From Archangium gephyra (GTDB taxonomy: Bacteria > Myxococcota > Myxococcia > Myxococcales > Myxococcaceae), in NCBI RefSeq assembly GCF_001027285.1, contig NZ_CP011509.1, positions 5,604,501-5,668,500 of the forward strand: 64,000 nucleotides of DNA. The letters run 5' to 3'. Position 1 is the stretch's first letter. Every line of letters begins with the position of its first letter. Shown in pieces: positions 43,130 to 51,242 of this stretch. A program made the position numbers and the translations under genes. Below the pieces are notes generated by a model. That model ran no database searches, was not told where the DNA came from, and was given only the letters and a program-made list of their open reading frames with translations.

Positions 43130-45175
43130 TCACTCGAAATGGAAGCGCACGTGCCGGCCGGCGGCGGGCAGCCAACCGATGTCGCGGTCCAGGCCGGCGA
43201 AGCGGATGGGAAGGGGGAGGTCCGCGAGGGAGAAGAGGACGTCGAGGTGGGCCTCCGTGACATGGAGACGGGCCTCGTGCTCCAGGAGCACCCGCGCGAG
43301 CGCGGCGGGCTCCTCCACGCCCAGCGCCCGTTGGAGCCGTGCACGGACGTAGGGGACGAGCCACCCCAGCCAGCGCTCCAGGGGCGCGGGCTCGTCCCCG
43401 GGTGAGGAGAGGGCGCCGGGGACGAGGGCGAAGGGGACGCGGCCGGAGTAGGGCCCGCACTCGTGCCGTGCCTGGGCTTCCGCGTCCCCGGAATCGGCGG
43501 GCACCTCCACCACGAGGAAGCCCGCGGGGTGCAGCACCCGGAGCCTGTGCACCGGGGGCACCACGTCCCAGCGCCAGTTCCCGGGCTCGCGGAAGGGCCG
43601 GAGCCAGGAAGGAGGAACCCGCCACTCCGCCGGGGGCTCGAAACCTTCGCCTGGAGGTGTGCCCGGCGCACGTCCGGCGAGCCGCTCCAGCACGTCCCAG
43701 ACAGGATCCTCCCGGTGCGCCTCCACGAGCAGCCGATGGCCGAGCAGCGTGAGGAAGTCCCACACCGGCAGGGCGAGGCCGGGAGAGAAGGGCGTGCTGA
43801 AGTCGCCGTACAGCTCGAGGAAGAGCCCGAGGTTGAGCAGATAGAAGAGGCCGCCCAGTTGCGTGCGGATCGGCTTGCCCGGCCACCTCGTGACAGGGGG
43901 TTCCTCCCCGGGCGTTCGCGAGAGCCCGGAGTGCGAAGCGAGAGGGGAGGCCTCGGTGGCGGCCGGTCGCGCGACTCGGGGCTCCCTCGCGAGGTTCTCG
44001 GAGACGGCCTCTCCAGGTGGAGGCGCTGGCACCGGGGAGGTGGAGACAGGTGGGGTGGACGCTTCGGGCCTGCCCGATACATGGCGCTCCGGCACCGCCT
44101 GGGAGGACGGAGGGCCCTTCCTCTCCGGAACAGACAACTCCGGAGCCGGGGAGTCCTCGGGGACCGGCCGCACGTCCGTGTGTCCCGCTCCGGGTGTTGG
44201 GCGAGAAGGGCGCTCGGAGCGCACCCTGGGGCGCTCCGGTCCCGAGCGCGACGGGATGCCTGGGTCTCGCTGTGCGGTCTGGCGTGCGGCCCGGCGCCAG
44301 CGGGCCACGGCGGGAGCGAAGGAAGGGCGAGCCACCTCCGAGGGTGCACGGCGGAGCAGGAGGGCCACGCCGAGGAGCGTGTGTTGTTCGAGCCCCACCG
44401 CGGCGCTCCGGGCTTCCGGCACGTAGTGCTCCCAGGGGGCCTCGGACGCGGGCGCGGGTGACTGCGCTGTGTGGACGGAGGCGCGGGGAGCGGGCCCGGA
44501 GGAGTCGCTCGATTCCTCCACTTCCTCCAAGGATTCCTCCACTTCCTCCAGGCCGGAGTGCGCCTCCAGCGCTGGCACGAGGGCTGGCAGCCCGTACCGC
44601 CGGACGACGTGCAGGAGCAGCGCGTGCGCCTCCTCGTCCGAGAGCCTGCCCAGGAAGGCCCGCGCCTCGCCGCGGGTGGCCAGGGACTCCAGGGCGGCTG
44701 GCACATACTCGGGCTGGCGGAGCCACTCCTTCACGAGCTGCCGCCAGAGCTCCACGTCGCGATAGAGGCTCCTCCACCACCAGCGCGAGCTGGCGACGCC
44801 ACCGCAGACATCGCTGGCCAGGCTGGCCAGCAGCTCCGAGGGGTCCGCGAAGACGACGGCCTCGGCGCTGGTGGGCACGGAGCCCAGGGCGGGCCGCACC
44901 GCCCGGGAGAGGTGCTCGCGCAGTGACTGCTGGAGGGCCTGCTCCCAGTCGGGTGGGGGCCTCGTGGCGAGCCGCCGCGGGGACAGGACACCGGGCTTCG
45001 GATCGCGCAGGTGGCGGATGCAGAGGATGGCGGAGGGCGGCAGCCCCAAGGGAGAGAGGTGGACGGCGCTCAGGAGTCCCTCCAGCCGCAGCCGCGCGGA
45101 GAGTGGCTCCTCGGAGCCGCTCCGCACGCGCAGCCGGCCAATGAGCGCCCTGTCCACCTCTCCCCACTCACTCAT
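43130..45175 (-). CDS. eCIS-associated conserved protein of unknown function
   Basis: 681 aa. An N-terminal domain (about 1-205) contains SAILCIRHLRDP, a long Pro/Ser/Glu-rich disordered stretch follows (about 205-410), and a C-terminal domain starts at GGLFYLLNLGLFLELYGDF and ends with LAGLDRDIGWLPAAGRHVRFHF-like strands. This pair of segments recurs in eCIS loci of other phyla, in the place just before the ATPase, but has no assigned role that I know. It overlaps the preceding gene by 8 bases. It could be a tape-measure or assembly factor, by position only. Confidence 0.65.
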   Translation of the reverse strand: MSEWGEVDRALIGRLRVRSGSEEPLSARLRLEGLLSAVHLSPLGLPPSAILCIRHLRDPKPGVLSPRRLATRPPPDWEQALQQSLREHLSRAVRPALGSVPTSAEAVVFADPSELLASLASDVCGGVASSRWWWRSLYRDVELWRQLVKEWLRQPEYVPAALESLATRGEARAFLGRLSDEEAHALLLHVVRRYGLPALVPALEAHSGLEEVEESLEEVEESSDSSGPAPRASVHTAQSPAPASEAPWEHYVPEARSAAVGLEQHTLLGVALLLRRAPSEVARPSFAPAVARWRRAARQTAQRDPGIPSRSGPERPRVRSERPSRPTPGAGHTDVRPVPEDSPAPELSVPERKGPPSSQAVPERHVSGRPEASTPPVSTSPVPAPPPGEAVSENLAREPRVARPAATEASPLASHSGLSRTPGEEPPVTRWPGKPIRTQLGGLFYLLNLGLFLELYGDFSTPFSPGLALPVWDFLTLLGHRLLVEAHREDPVWDVLERLAGRAPGTPPGEGFEPPAEWRVPPSWLRPFREPGNWRWDVVPPVHRLRVLHPAGFLVVEVPADSGDAEAQARHECGPYSGRVPFALVPGALSSPGDEPAPLERWLGWLVPYVRARLQRALGVEEPAALARVLLEHEARLHVTEAHLDVLFSLADLPLPIRFAGLDRDIGWLPAAGRHVRFHFE

Positions 45176-47225
45176 GCTCGTCGCGCCTCCTGCGGTTGGC
45201 GAAGAAGCCGAGGGCGAACAGTCCGATCAGTCCCGTGGTGCCGGCCGTCTGGCCCGTCCGCTTGCACCCACAGCCATCCGTGGGAGTTGGCTTGGGCTCC
45301 TCCGGCGGCTTCGTCTCCTCCGGCGGTTCCTCGTACTCGGCCCGGGTGGCGAGCTGCACGACTCCATCGCGGGGGATTTCCAGGGTGATCACCTGGCTCG
45401 AGGGCCCCTGGGACTGCTGCTGGGACTTCTGCTCCTCGGGGCCAGGGGCGACGAGTGCTTGCGTCCGGAACGTGGGCTGCTGGAGGGGAGCGGTGGTCGG
45501 CGTGCTCGCGGAGACGAGGGTGGTGGCCAGCGTCCACTTCTCGCCCGGGATGAGCTCCTCGGGTTTGAAGGGCTCCACCGCGGGAAGCGCGAGCTCCTCG
45601 GGGCTCATGGGGCGGAGCATCGTCGGATCCGCGGGTCTGGGCGAGGGGAAGTCCGGAGTCTTGGGCACCTGGGTGGTGGTGCCGAGCGCCCCCTTGGGCA
45701 GCGTGTGCACGACGGTGTAGCCATACGAGCCCACCGGGGCCTTCACCTTGTAGGTCTTCTGGTTGACACGGATGGTGCGGTCCGTCTGGACGTAGGCGTG
45801 GTAGAGCATGTTCATCTCCTCGCGGAAGATGGGCCCGTCCTCGAAGTCCCGGGGGCGGAGGGTCTGCATGCGGACGGTGGGCGCGGTGACGAGCTCCACC
45901 TTGAATACGGGGGGAGAGGCGCCCACGTTGCCAAGGTTGGCGAGGCGCTTCTCGAAGCCTCGGGTGTCGATCGTGGCCACGCGCTCGAAAACCGAGGCCG
46001 TGCCGAAGTCCATGTTCCGGTAGACGCTCCGGTTGATGAAGTTCGTGGTCCCCGCCGCCGAGGAGTCCAGCTCCACGTAGATGCATTGGTGCGGCTTGGA
46101 GGTGTAATGGGCTTTCTGGGTGGCATTGAGCGTCCAGGAGCCGGTGCTGAACACGGTGTTTCCGTTGGCGGGGATGGAGTTCGGGTTGGTTGGATTGCCC
46201 CCTACCGGGACGAGCTGCCAGCTTCCGAAGCTCGGGTCCGGGTCCGTGATGCCGAAGTTGGCGATCTTGAAGCTGGCGGTGACCTGCTGGGCGGGGATGG
46301 GCGTTCCCGTGTTGTTCACCGAGCTGTTGTGCAGGTTGACGGAGAAGATGTTCGGCCCGTTGAGGTTGATCCTGCTCGTCGGCACGTTGTTGGTGGTGAT
46401 GTCGCTCACGCTGAAGAACACGCCACCGCAACCGCTCCCGCCGAGATTGGCCTTGCCCCAGTTCTTGGGGGCCGGGGTCGCGTTCTCGGCGTCCCAGGGA
46501 TCCGGGATCGTCGTGCCGGGAGGCCAGATGAACGGGGCCACGCTCGTGCCCGACTCGACCCGGAGGATGCTGAAGAAGAAGTCGAAGTCTCCGCTCGTGG
46601 GAAGGTTGAGCCCGTTGGCGTTGGGATCCGTGGTGAGCGGGATCTTCAGCTCGACGTTCCAGCTCTTGAGGGCCGTTGCCGCACCGGACGTGGCCAGCTT
46701 CGCTTCGATCCACGCGGGATTGTTGCCGGCCAGGGTCCAGGTGACCGCGTCCGCGGTGCCGGTCCCCTTGTAGTACTTGACGTTGCCGAGCACGTTGTTG
46801 CTGACGTTCCCGACTCCCGCGCTGGGGATGGCGTAGAGGTGGATGCGGCGGTAATCGGTCGCCCCCTTGAACGCCAGCACGATGAGGTCACTCAGGGGGT
46901 CGAAGGTCGGATCGTTGTTCACCTCGATGGACATGAAGAGATGGGTGCTGCTGCGCAGTCCCTGGACGGCGGCGTGGGGGCCATTCGTCCCGTTCTCGAA
47001 GACATAGCGGAACGCGTTGTTCCACCAGGGATCGTTCTTCACCACGCCGTCTGGGAACGCGGGATTGGGGGTGCTCGGCAGCCCGGTGAGGTCGCGGAAG
47101 CAGAGCTTCTGCGCGAGCACCTCGGCCGGTGCCACCACCAGACCCAGCAGCAGGAACACGCGGAAGATGGCAATCGCTTGCCGGATGGGTTGAGAGGCCG
47201 GACGTCTCATCCTGGGAGGCTTCAT
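45168..47225 (-). CDS. Secreted surface protein with MYXO-CTERM sorting signal inside the eCIS operon
   Basis: 685 aa with AAAGGAGCT before the ATG. A signal peptide (about 1-38, ending at VLAQ) leads to a beta-rich ectodomain opening with LCFRDLTGLP and DPWWNNAFRYVF, a pattern like carbohydrate-binding module 9/DOMON-type folds; this is low-confidence. The centre is Asn/Thr-rich. The C-terminus has Cys-Gly-Cys, a hydrophobic helix (TTGLIGLFALGFFA) and NRRRRDEHE, the MYXO-CTERM signal for Cys-based anchoring on the myxobacterial surface. Its place in the operon suggests a receptor, docking or anchoring partner of the particle. Confidence 0.8.
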   Translation of the reverse strand: MKPPRMRRPASQPIRQAIAIFRVFLLLGLVVAPAEVLAQKLCFRDLTGLPSTPNPAFPDGVVKNDPWWNNAFRYVFENGTNGPHAAVQGLRSSTHLFMSIEVNNDPTFDPLSDLIVLAFKGATDYRRIHLYAIPSAGVGNVSNNVLGNVKYYKGTGTADAVTWTLAGNNPAWIEAKLATSGAATALKSWNVELKIPLTTDPNANGLNLPTSGDFDFFFSILRVESGTSVAPFIWPPGTTIPDPWDAENATPAPKNWGKANLGGSGCGGVFFSVSDITTNNVPTSRINLNGPNIFSVNLHNSSVNNTGTPIPAQQVTASFKIANFGITDPDPSFGSWQLVPVGGNPTNPNSIPANGNTVFSTGSWTLNATQKAHYTSKPHQCIYVELDSSAAGTTNFINRSVYRNMDFGTASVFERVATIDTRGFEKRLANLGNVGASPPVFKVELVTAPTVRMQTLRPRDFEDGPIFREEMNMLYHAYVQTDRTIRVNQKTYKVKAPVGSYGYTVVHTLPKGALGTTTQVPKTPDFPSPRPADPTMLRPMSPEELALPAVEPFKPEELIPGEKWTLATTLVSASTPTTAPLQQPTFRTQALVAPGPEEQKSQQQSQGPSSQVITLEIPRDGVVQLATRAEYEEPPEETKPPEEPKPTPTDGCGCKRTGQTAGTTGLIGLFALGFFANRRRRDEHE

Positions 47226-47266
47226 GGGTGCAGCTCCTTTGGGTTCGGGGACGGCAGTCGTGGGGT

Positions 47267-48424
47267 TCAGGCCAGCTTGATGCGTTGGGTCAGCTCACCG
47301 AACACGGTGGCGTTGTCCTTGGACTCGAGCCGCACCACGAGATCGGTGGGCTGGGCGCCGGGCTTGCCCGTGAGCCGCGTGAGGATGGGGGTGAGGCCCG
47401 GCTGGTCCATGGTGATCGAGTCCGGGGGCGTCATCCGGCTCTCGATGGTCCAGAGGCTGTTGGGATTGTTGGGGATGCTCAGCTTGAGGGCGTAGCTGCC
47501 CTTGGGCAGCTCGGCCTGGAACTGCACGATGGCGGGGGAGCTGGCGGGGATGACCACGAACTCTCCGCTCTGAGCGCTGGGAGGGCGGGCCGCGGAGAGC
47601 GTCACCGAGAACGAAGAGGGAGGCGGCGGACGATCTCCCACGCTGAGCAGCAGGCTGCCCGAGCTGCCGGTGAGGCCCTGCGGGTTGCGCTTGGACACGG
47701 CGTTCAGCCGCAGGTGGGCCTGGGTCTTCGGCACCGCGTTGGTGGGGATGGTGATCTGCACGGTGGCGCTGCGCACCGTCCCCTCGGGGAAGGTCCCCTT
47801 GGGGAAGGAGAGCTCGGCCGTGGCCGCGGGCGCCCCGTTGGCGCCCAGCACCGTCACCGGCCAGCCCACATCCAGGCTCGGCGTGAGGACGAACGTCTCG
47901 TCCATGTTGGTGAAGGCCTTGAGGGTGAAGACGAACGCGTACGTCTTGCCGTCCGGCTTGAGCTCCCCATCCGGTGCCTTGGTGAGCGAGACGAGGATCT
48001 CCCCCTCGGGCACCGTGATGGGCCGATCCGCCAGGAGGACGGTCTGCGAGACGAAGCCCTTCGGGTTGCTCAGCGTCAGCGTCACCGGTTGCGCCTGCTC
48101 CTTGAGGCCCGGGATGGGGGGGATGTCGAAGACGAGCTGGGAGTCACCGCTGCCGGCCTTGAGCTGCTCGACCCGCTTGCCCGCCAGCGTGACGATGTTC
48201 TGCGCGGGCACTCCGAAGTTGCGGCCGATGAGCCGCATCTCGTCTCCCACCCGCACGACGCCCTCGGGGAGGATGTCCAGGATGACGATCGCCCCGGCGG
48301 CGGGGCCCTCGGCTTCGATGCGCGCGAGGCGCTCCTCCAGGTTGTCGATCCGGTCGAGCAGGTTGTTCATGAACTCGGCCGTGATGAGATCGCCGGGCTT
48401 CACCTTCTGGATGGGGGATGGCAT
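47267..48424 (-). CDS. IPT/TIG-domain fibre-like eCIS protein
   Basis: 385 aa. A short N-terminal segment (KVKPGDLITAEFMNNLLDRI) and a coiled coil (about 20-42) precede several beta-sandwich domains: an IPT/TIG-like repeat starts at AIVILDILPEGVVRVGDEMRLIG, and Thr/Pro-rich strands fill the rest. Trimerising N-terminus plus beta domains is the usual plan of baseplate-attached fibres, so it may recognise a target. No chaperone gene is adjacent. Lies between the FFNGRLL-type proteins and the surface protein. Confidence 0.6.
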   Translation of the reverse strand: MPSPIQKVKPGDLITAEFMNNLLDRIDNLEERLARIEAEGPAAGAIVILDILPEGVVRVGDEMRLIGRNFGVPAQNIVTLAGKRVEQLKAGSGDSQLVFDIPPIPGLKEQAQPVTLTLSNPKGFVSQTVLLADRPITVPEGEILVSLTKAPDGELKPDGKTYAFVFTLKAFTNMDETFVLTPSLDVGWPVTVLGANGAPAATAELSFPKGTFPEGTVRSATVQITIPTNAVPKTQAHLRLNAVSKRNPQGLTGSSGSLLLSVGDRPPPPSSFSVTLSAARPPSAQSGEFVVIPASSPAIVQFQAELPKGSYALKLSIPNNPNSLWTIESRMTPPDSITMDQPGLTPILTRLTGKPGAQPTDLVVRLESKDNATVFGELTQRIKLA

Positions 48425-48475
48425 GGGTCTCTCTCTTGTGGGCTTCTGGCTTGATCCGGAGCGGGAGGCGGTCCT

Positions 48476-49798
48476 TCAGCCCTCCGTGCGCTCTCCAGGG
48501 GCAGGCACATCCAAGGCGTAGTGGGAGAAACTCCACCGCGCGACGTCGAACCGGGCATCGCCCTGGTAGGGCACATGGCCACTGACGAACACCAGGTAGG
48601 GCTGGGACTGTCCGGGGCCGGACGGGGCCTGCAGGTTCTCCCGGACGTGGTAGAGCCAGATGAGCTCGTGCTCGGGCCGGTGGAGCGCGAGCGGCGGGAA
48701 GGACCGGGCCTGATGCAGCAGCGGCGCCAACCGCGCGCCCTCGATGAACATGGGGCCGCGGACGGTGAGCCCCTTGAAGAAGCGCAGGGAGTCGAAGCCT
48801 TGCGTGAGGCCGCTCCGCAGCGGCAGCACCCCGGACGGCGGGAGGTACACGAAATGATCCACGGCCCGCACCTGGTCCGCCGTCACCCGTTGCGCGAGTG
48901 ACTCGAGGTGCTCCTGGAACTGGAGGAACAGGGCCTCGGCCTCGCTGGCGCGGCGCTCTCCCACGTGGGCGTCCCACCGCCCGGGCTCCATCCTCCGCGT
49001 GGGGCGGCGGCGCACCGAATGGACATCCACGAAGCGGATGCCGGAGGTGTCCTCCCAGTGGATGAGCGCCAGGGGGACGTCACAGTCGGTGAGCCGCAGG
49101 GGGCGGTGCGCATCCAACAGCCCGTACTGCTCCGGAATCACCCCGAACGGATGGGCGAGGGCCGCCTGCAGCTTCGGATCCGTGGTGCCGAAGCAATGGT
49201 GCGCGAGCCGGTTGCGCAGGTAGGAGGTGTCCTTCAGCTCGAGGGCGTTCACGTCCACCCGCAGGAGCCGGAAGCGCACGCCCTCCACGCGCCGTTTCGC
49301 GTTGCACGGGGCGTTGGTGTTCCCCAGGCCGCTCACCAGCGCCTTGCCCTCGGTGCCCTCGGCGGGGGCGAGCACCAGCAGGTATACCCCCGTGCCAGCC
49401 ACGTAGACGCTCTCGGGCCGCGAGCAGACGCGAAAGTCTCCGTGTCCGCTCGTGGAGGAGGCGGGGGTGTCCCCTCCGCTCCCTCCGAGCAGGGAGACGC
49501 GCACCCGCCGGGACAGCTCGAGCACCTGGCCCAGGCGGTTGGTGGCGAGCCCGGGCTCGACGGTGACGATCGGGTTGTCCACGCTGCTGGCCCCGAGCTC
49601 CGCCGTCACGTGCAGTCCGGAGGAGATGCCCTCTCCCTGCATGCGGCCGAGCTGCTGGAGCGCGGCGTGATGGGCCTCCTGCTCCTGGCGCAGGTCCTCG
49701 CTCGAGAGCAGCCTCCCGTTGAAGAAGTGTGTCGAGCGGATGCCGTCTTCCAGGAAGGCGGTGTCGAGCTTGAGCAGCGTGTCGGGATTGAGGGACAT
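48476..49798 (-). CDS. FFNGRLL-type eCIS protein 1, unknown function
   Basis: 440 aa with GAAGGAG before the ATG. The N-terminus THFFNGRLLSSEDLRQEQ followed by a helix and EGISSGLHV defines a family found repeatedly in eCIS loci. The gene downstream of the wedge has the same plan (see 49821-51242). The rest is beta-rich with a charged helix near the middle. Possibly a baseplate- or cage-associated structural protein; no experimental role is known to me. Confidence 0.6.
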   Translation of the reverse strand: MSLNPDTLLKLDTAFLEDGIRSTHFFNGRLLSSEDLRQEQEAHHAALQQLGRMQGEGISSGLHVTAELGASSVDNPIVTVEPGLATNRLGQVLELSRRVRVSLLGGSGGDTPASSTSGHGDFRVCSRPESVYVAGTGVYLLVLAPAEGTEGKALVSGLGNTNAPCNAKRRVEGVRFRLLRVDVNALELKDTSYLRNRLAHHCFGTTDPKLQAALAHPFGVIPEQYGLLDAHRPLRLTDCDVPLALIHWEDTSGIRFVDVHSVRRRPTRRMEPGRWDAHVGERRASEAEALFLQFQEHLESLAQRVTADQVRAVDHFVYLPPSGVLPLRSGLTQGFDSLRFFKGLTVRGPMFIEGARLAPLLHQARSFPPLALHRPEHELIWLYHVRENLQAPSGPGQSQPYLVFVSGHVPYQGDARFDVARWSFSHYALDVPAPGERTEG

Positions 49799-49820
49799 GG
49801 ACTGGCTCCTTCGGGTGGCT

Positions 49821-51242
49821 TCAGCCGGCCTGGTACTGGCTCACCTCGACGACGAGCCGGAGGTTGTTCATGAGCGCCACGGGCACGGGCGCCCCCTGGG
49901 CGTCGGAGACGTTGAGGACGAAGCCATTGGCCTGGAAGCCTCCCAGGGTGACGACGAAACCCTTCACCGCGGGAGCGGAGACCAGGAGCGCCTTGACGAT
50001 GTATTGGAAGGGCTTGCCGGTGGGGTTCTGGTAGCCCGTGAACGTGAGGGTGGCGGAACCATCGGCGGTCCCGATGATCTTCAGCGCGTTGAAGGATTGC
50101 TCGGGAGGAACGGGCGGGAGGATGCCCGCGGCGACGATGGAGTAGGCGGGCATCCCCGCGGGCCGGGTGACTGTGTTCGCGGCAGGGGCCGGGGCGGGCG
50201 TGTCGGGTCTCGTCCCGCACAGCATCCACTCCTGGAGCAGCCGCAGGTGCGCCACGAAGGGCCGGCCGTCCTCCAGGATGTCCACCTTCGCGGGCGCGGA
50301 GGCCACCTTCCAGGCCCCCCCTTCCAGCTCGCGGGTGACGGGGAGGCTCAGCTCCGCCAGCAGCACGCGATCCTCGCCTCCGGCGGAGACGGGCGTGAGG
50401 GGCTCCATGCACCCCTGCGCCTCGCCCAGCCAGTTGGTGCGCCACAGGTGGCGCAGCTCCGTCACCCAGACCCGGAGCGCTGCCCGCAGGTAGCGGCAGA
50501 GATCCTCCGTGGCCACCACCAGGGGCGATGCCGGGGACGTGTCGAGCAGGAAGTCCGAGGGGCTCCAGGGCGGAGAGGGCGGTGAGCCGGGCGGCACCAG
50601 TACCGCGCCGCGGAGGAACCCCAGGAATGCGTCCAGTGGGACGGAGGTGCCGGGGGTGGACGAGACCTGGATGTGGGTGCGCAGCCAGCGCACCAGATCC
50701 CTCAGCGCATCCTCCTCGTGCTGAGCGGGAGGCGTGAAGCTCAGCTCCAGCGTGAAGTCATCGGCGATGCGGGAGGGCTTCGTGGCGTCCTCCTCGGTAC
50801 GGCAGGGCTCGCCTGGGATGGGCACCGCGTCCGTGAGGCACTCGTCGTAGCCGAGGACCACGTACACCTTGAGCCGTGTTCCCGGTGACGCGCCCGCCAT
50901 CCTCGCGCTCACTTCCGGGGTGCGCGCCGCCAGCCAGTCGTTGAGGGAGGCGCACTGGGCGGGCGTCACCCGGAGGAGGTTGCCCCGGGGGCTCACCGCC
51001 ACGCCCGGCGAGACGCGGACCTCCGGGCCCCGAGTGCCCGGTTCCTGCGTCACCGCCAGGCCCCAGACCGTGCCGTAGCCCAGCAGCTCCCGGGTGAGCC
51101 AGCGATCCCTCTCGGAGAGGTAGGTGAACTCCTGGGTGAAATCATCTACCCCCAGGACCATGCCGAGCACGTAATTGACGCGCTTGGTGGGGTCCATCGG
51201 GGCGCGGTGTACAGCCGTGGCTGCGGGTCCGAATGCGCTCAT
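49821..51242 (-). CDS. FFNGRLL-type eCIS protein 2, unknown function
   Basis: 473 aa; ATG 51242 overlaps the wedge-protein stop by 4 bases. An ATG 15 codons later is a possible alternative. The N-terminus RVNYVLGMVLGVDDFTQEF and ELLGYGTVWGLAV aligns with the same block of 48476-49798, so the two are divergent relatives. A Cys pair (CLTDAVPIPGEPC) and a C-terminal beta-domain (about 370-473) follow. Presumed structural. Confidence 0.6.
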   Translation of the reverse strand: MSAFGPAATAVHRAPMDPTKRVNYVLGMVLGVDDFTQEFTYLSERDRWLTRELLGYGTVWGLAVTQEPGTRGPEVRVSPGVAVSPRGNLLRVTPAQCASLNDWLAARTPEVSARMAGASPGTRLKVYVVLGYDECLTDAVPIPGEPCRTEEDATKPSRIADDFTLELSFTPPAQHEEDALRDLVRWLRTHIQVSSTPGTSVPLDAFLGFLRGAVLVPPGSPPSPPWSPSDFLLDTSPASPLVVATEDLCRYLRAALRVWVTELRHLWRTNWLGEAQGCMEPLTPVSAGGEDRVLLAELSLPVTRELEGGAWKVASAPAKVDILEDGRPFVAHLRLLQEWMLCGTRPDTPAPAPAANTVTRPAGMPAYSIVAAGILPPVPPEQSFNALKIIGTADGSATLTFTGYQNPTGKPFQYIVKALLVSAPAVKGFVVTLGGFQANGFVLNVSDAQGAPVPVALMNNLRLVVEVSQYQAG

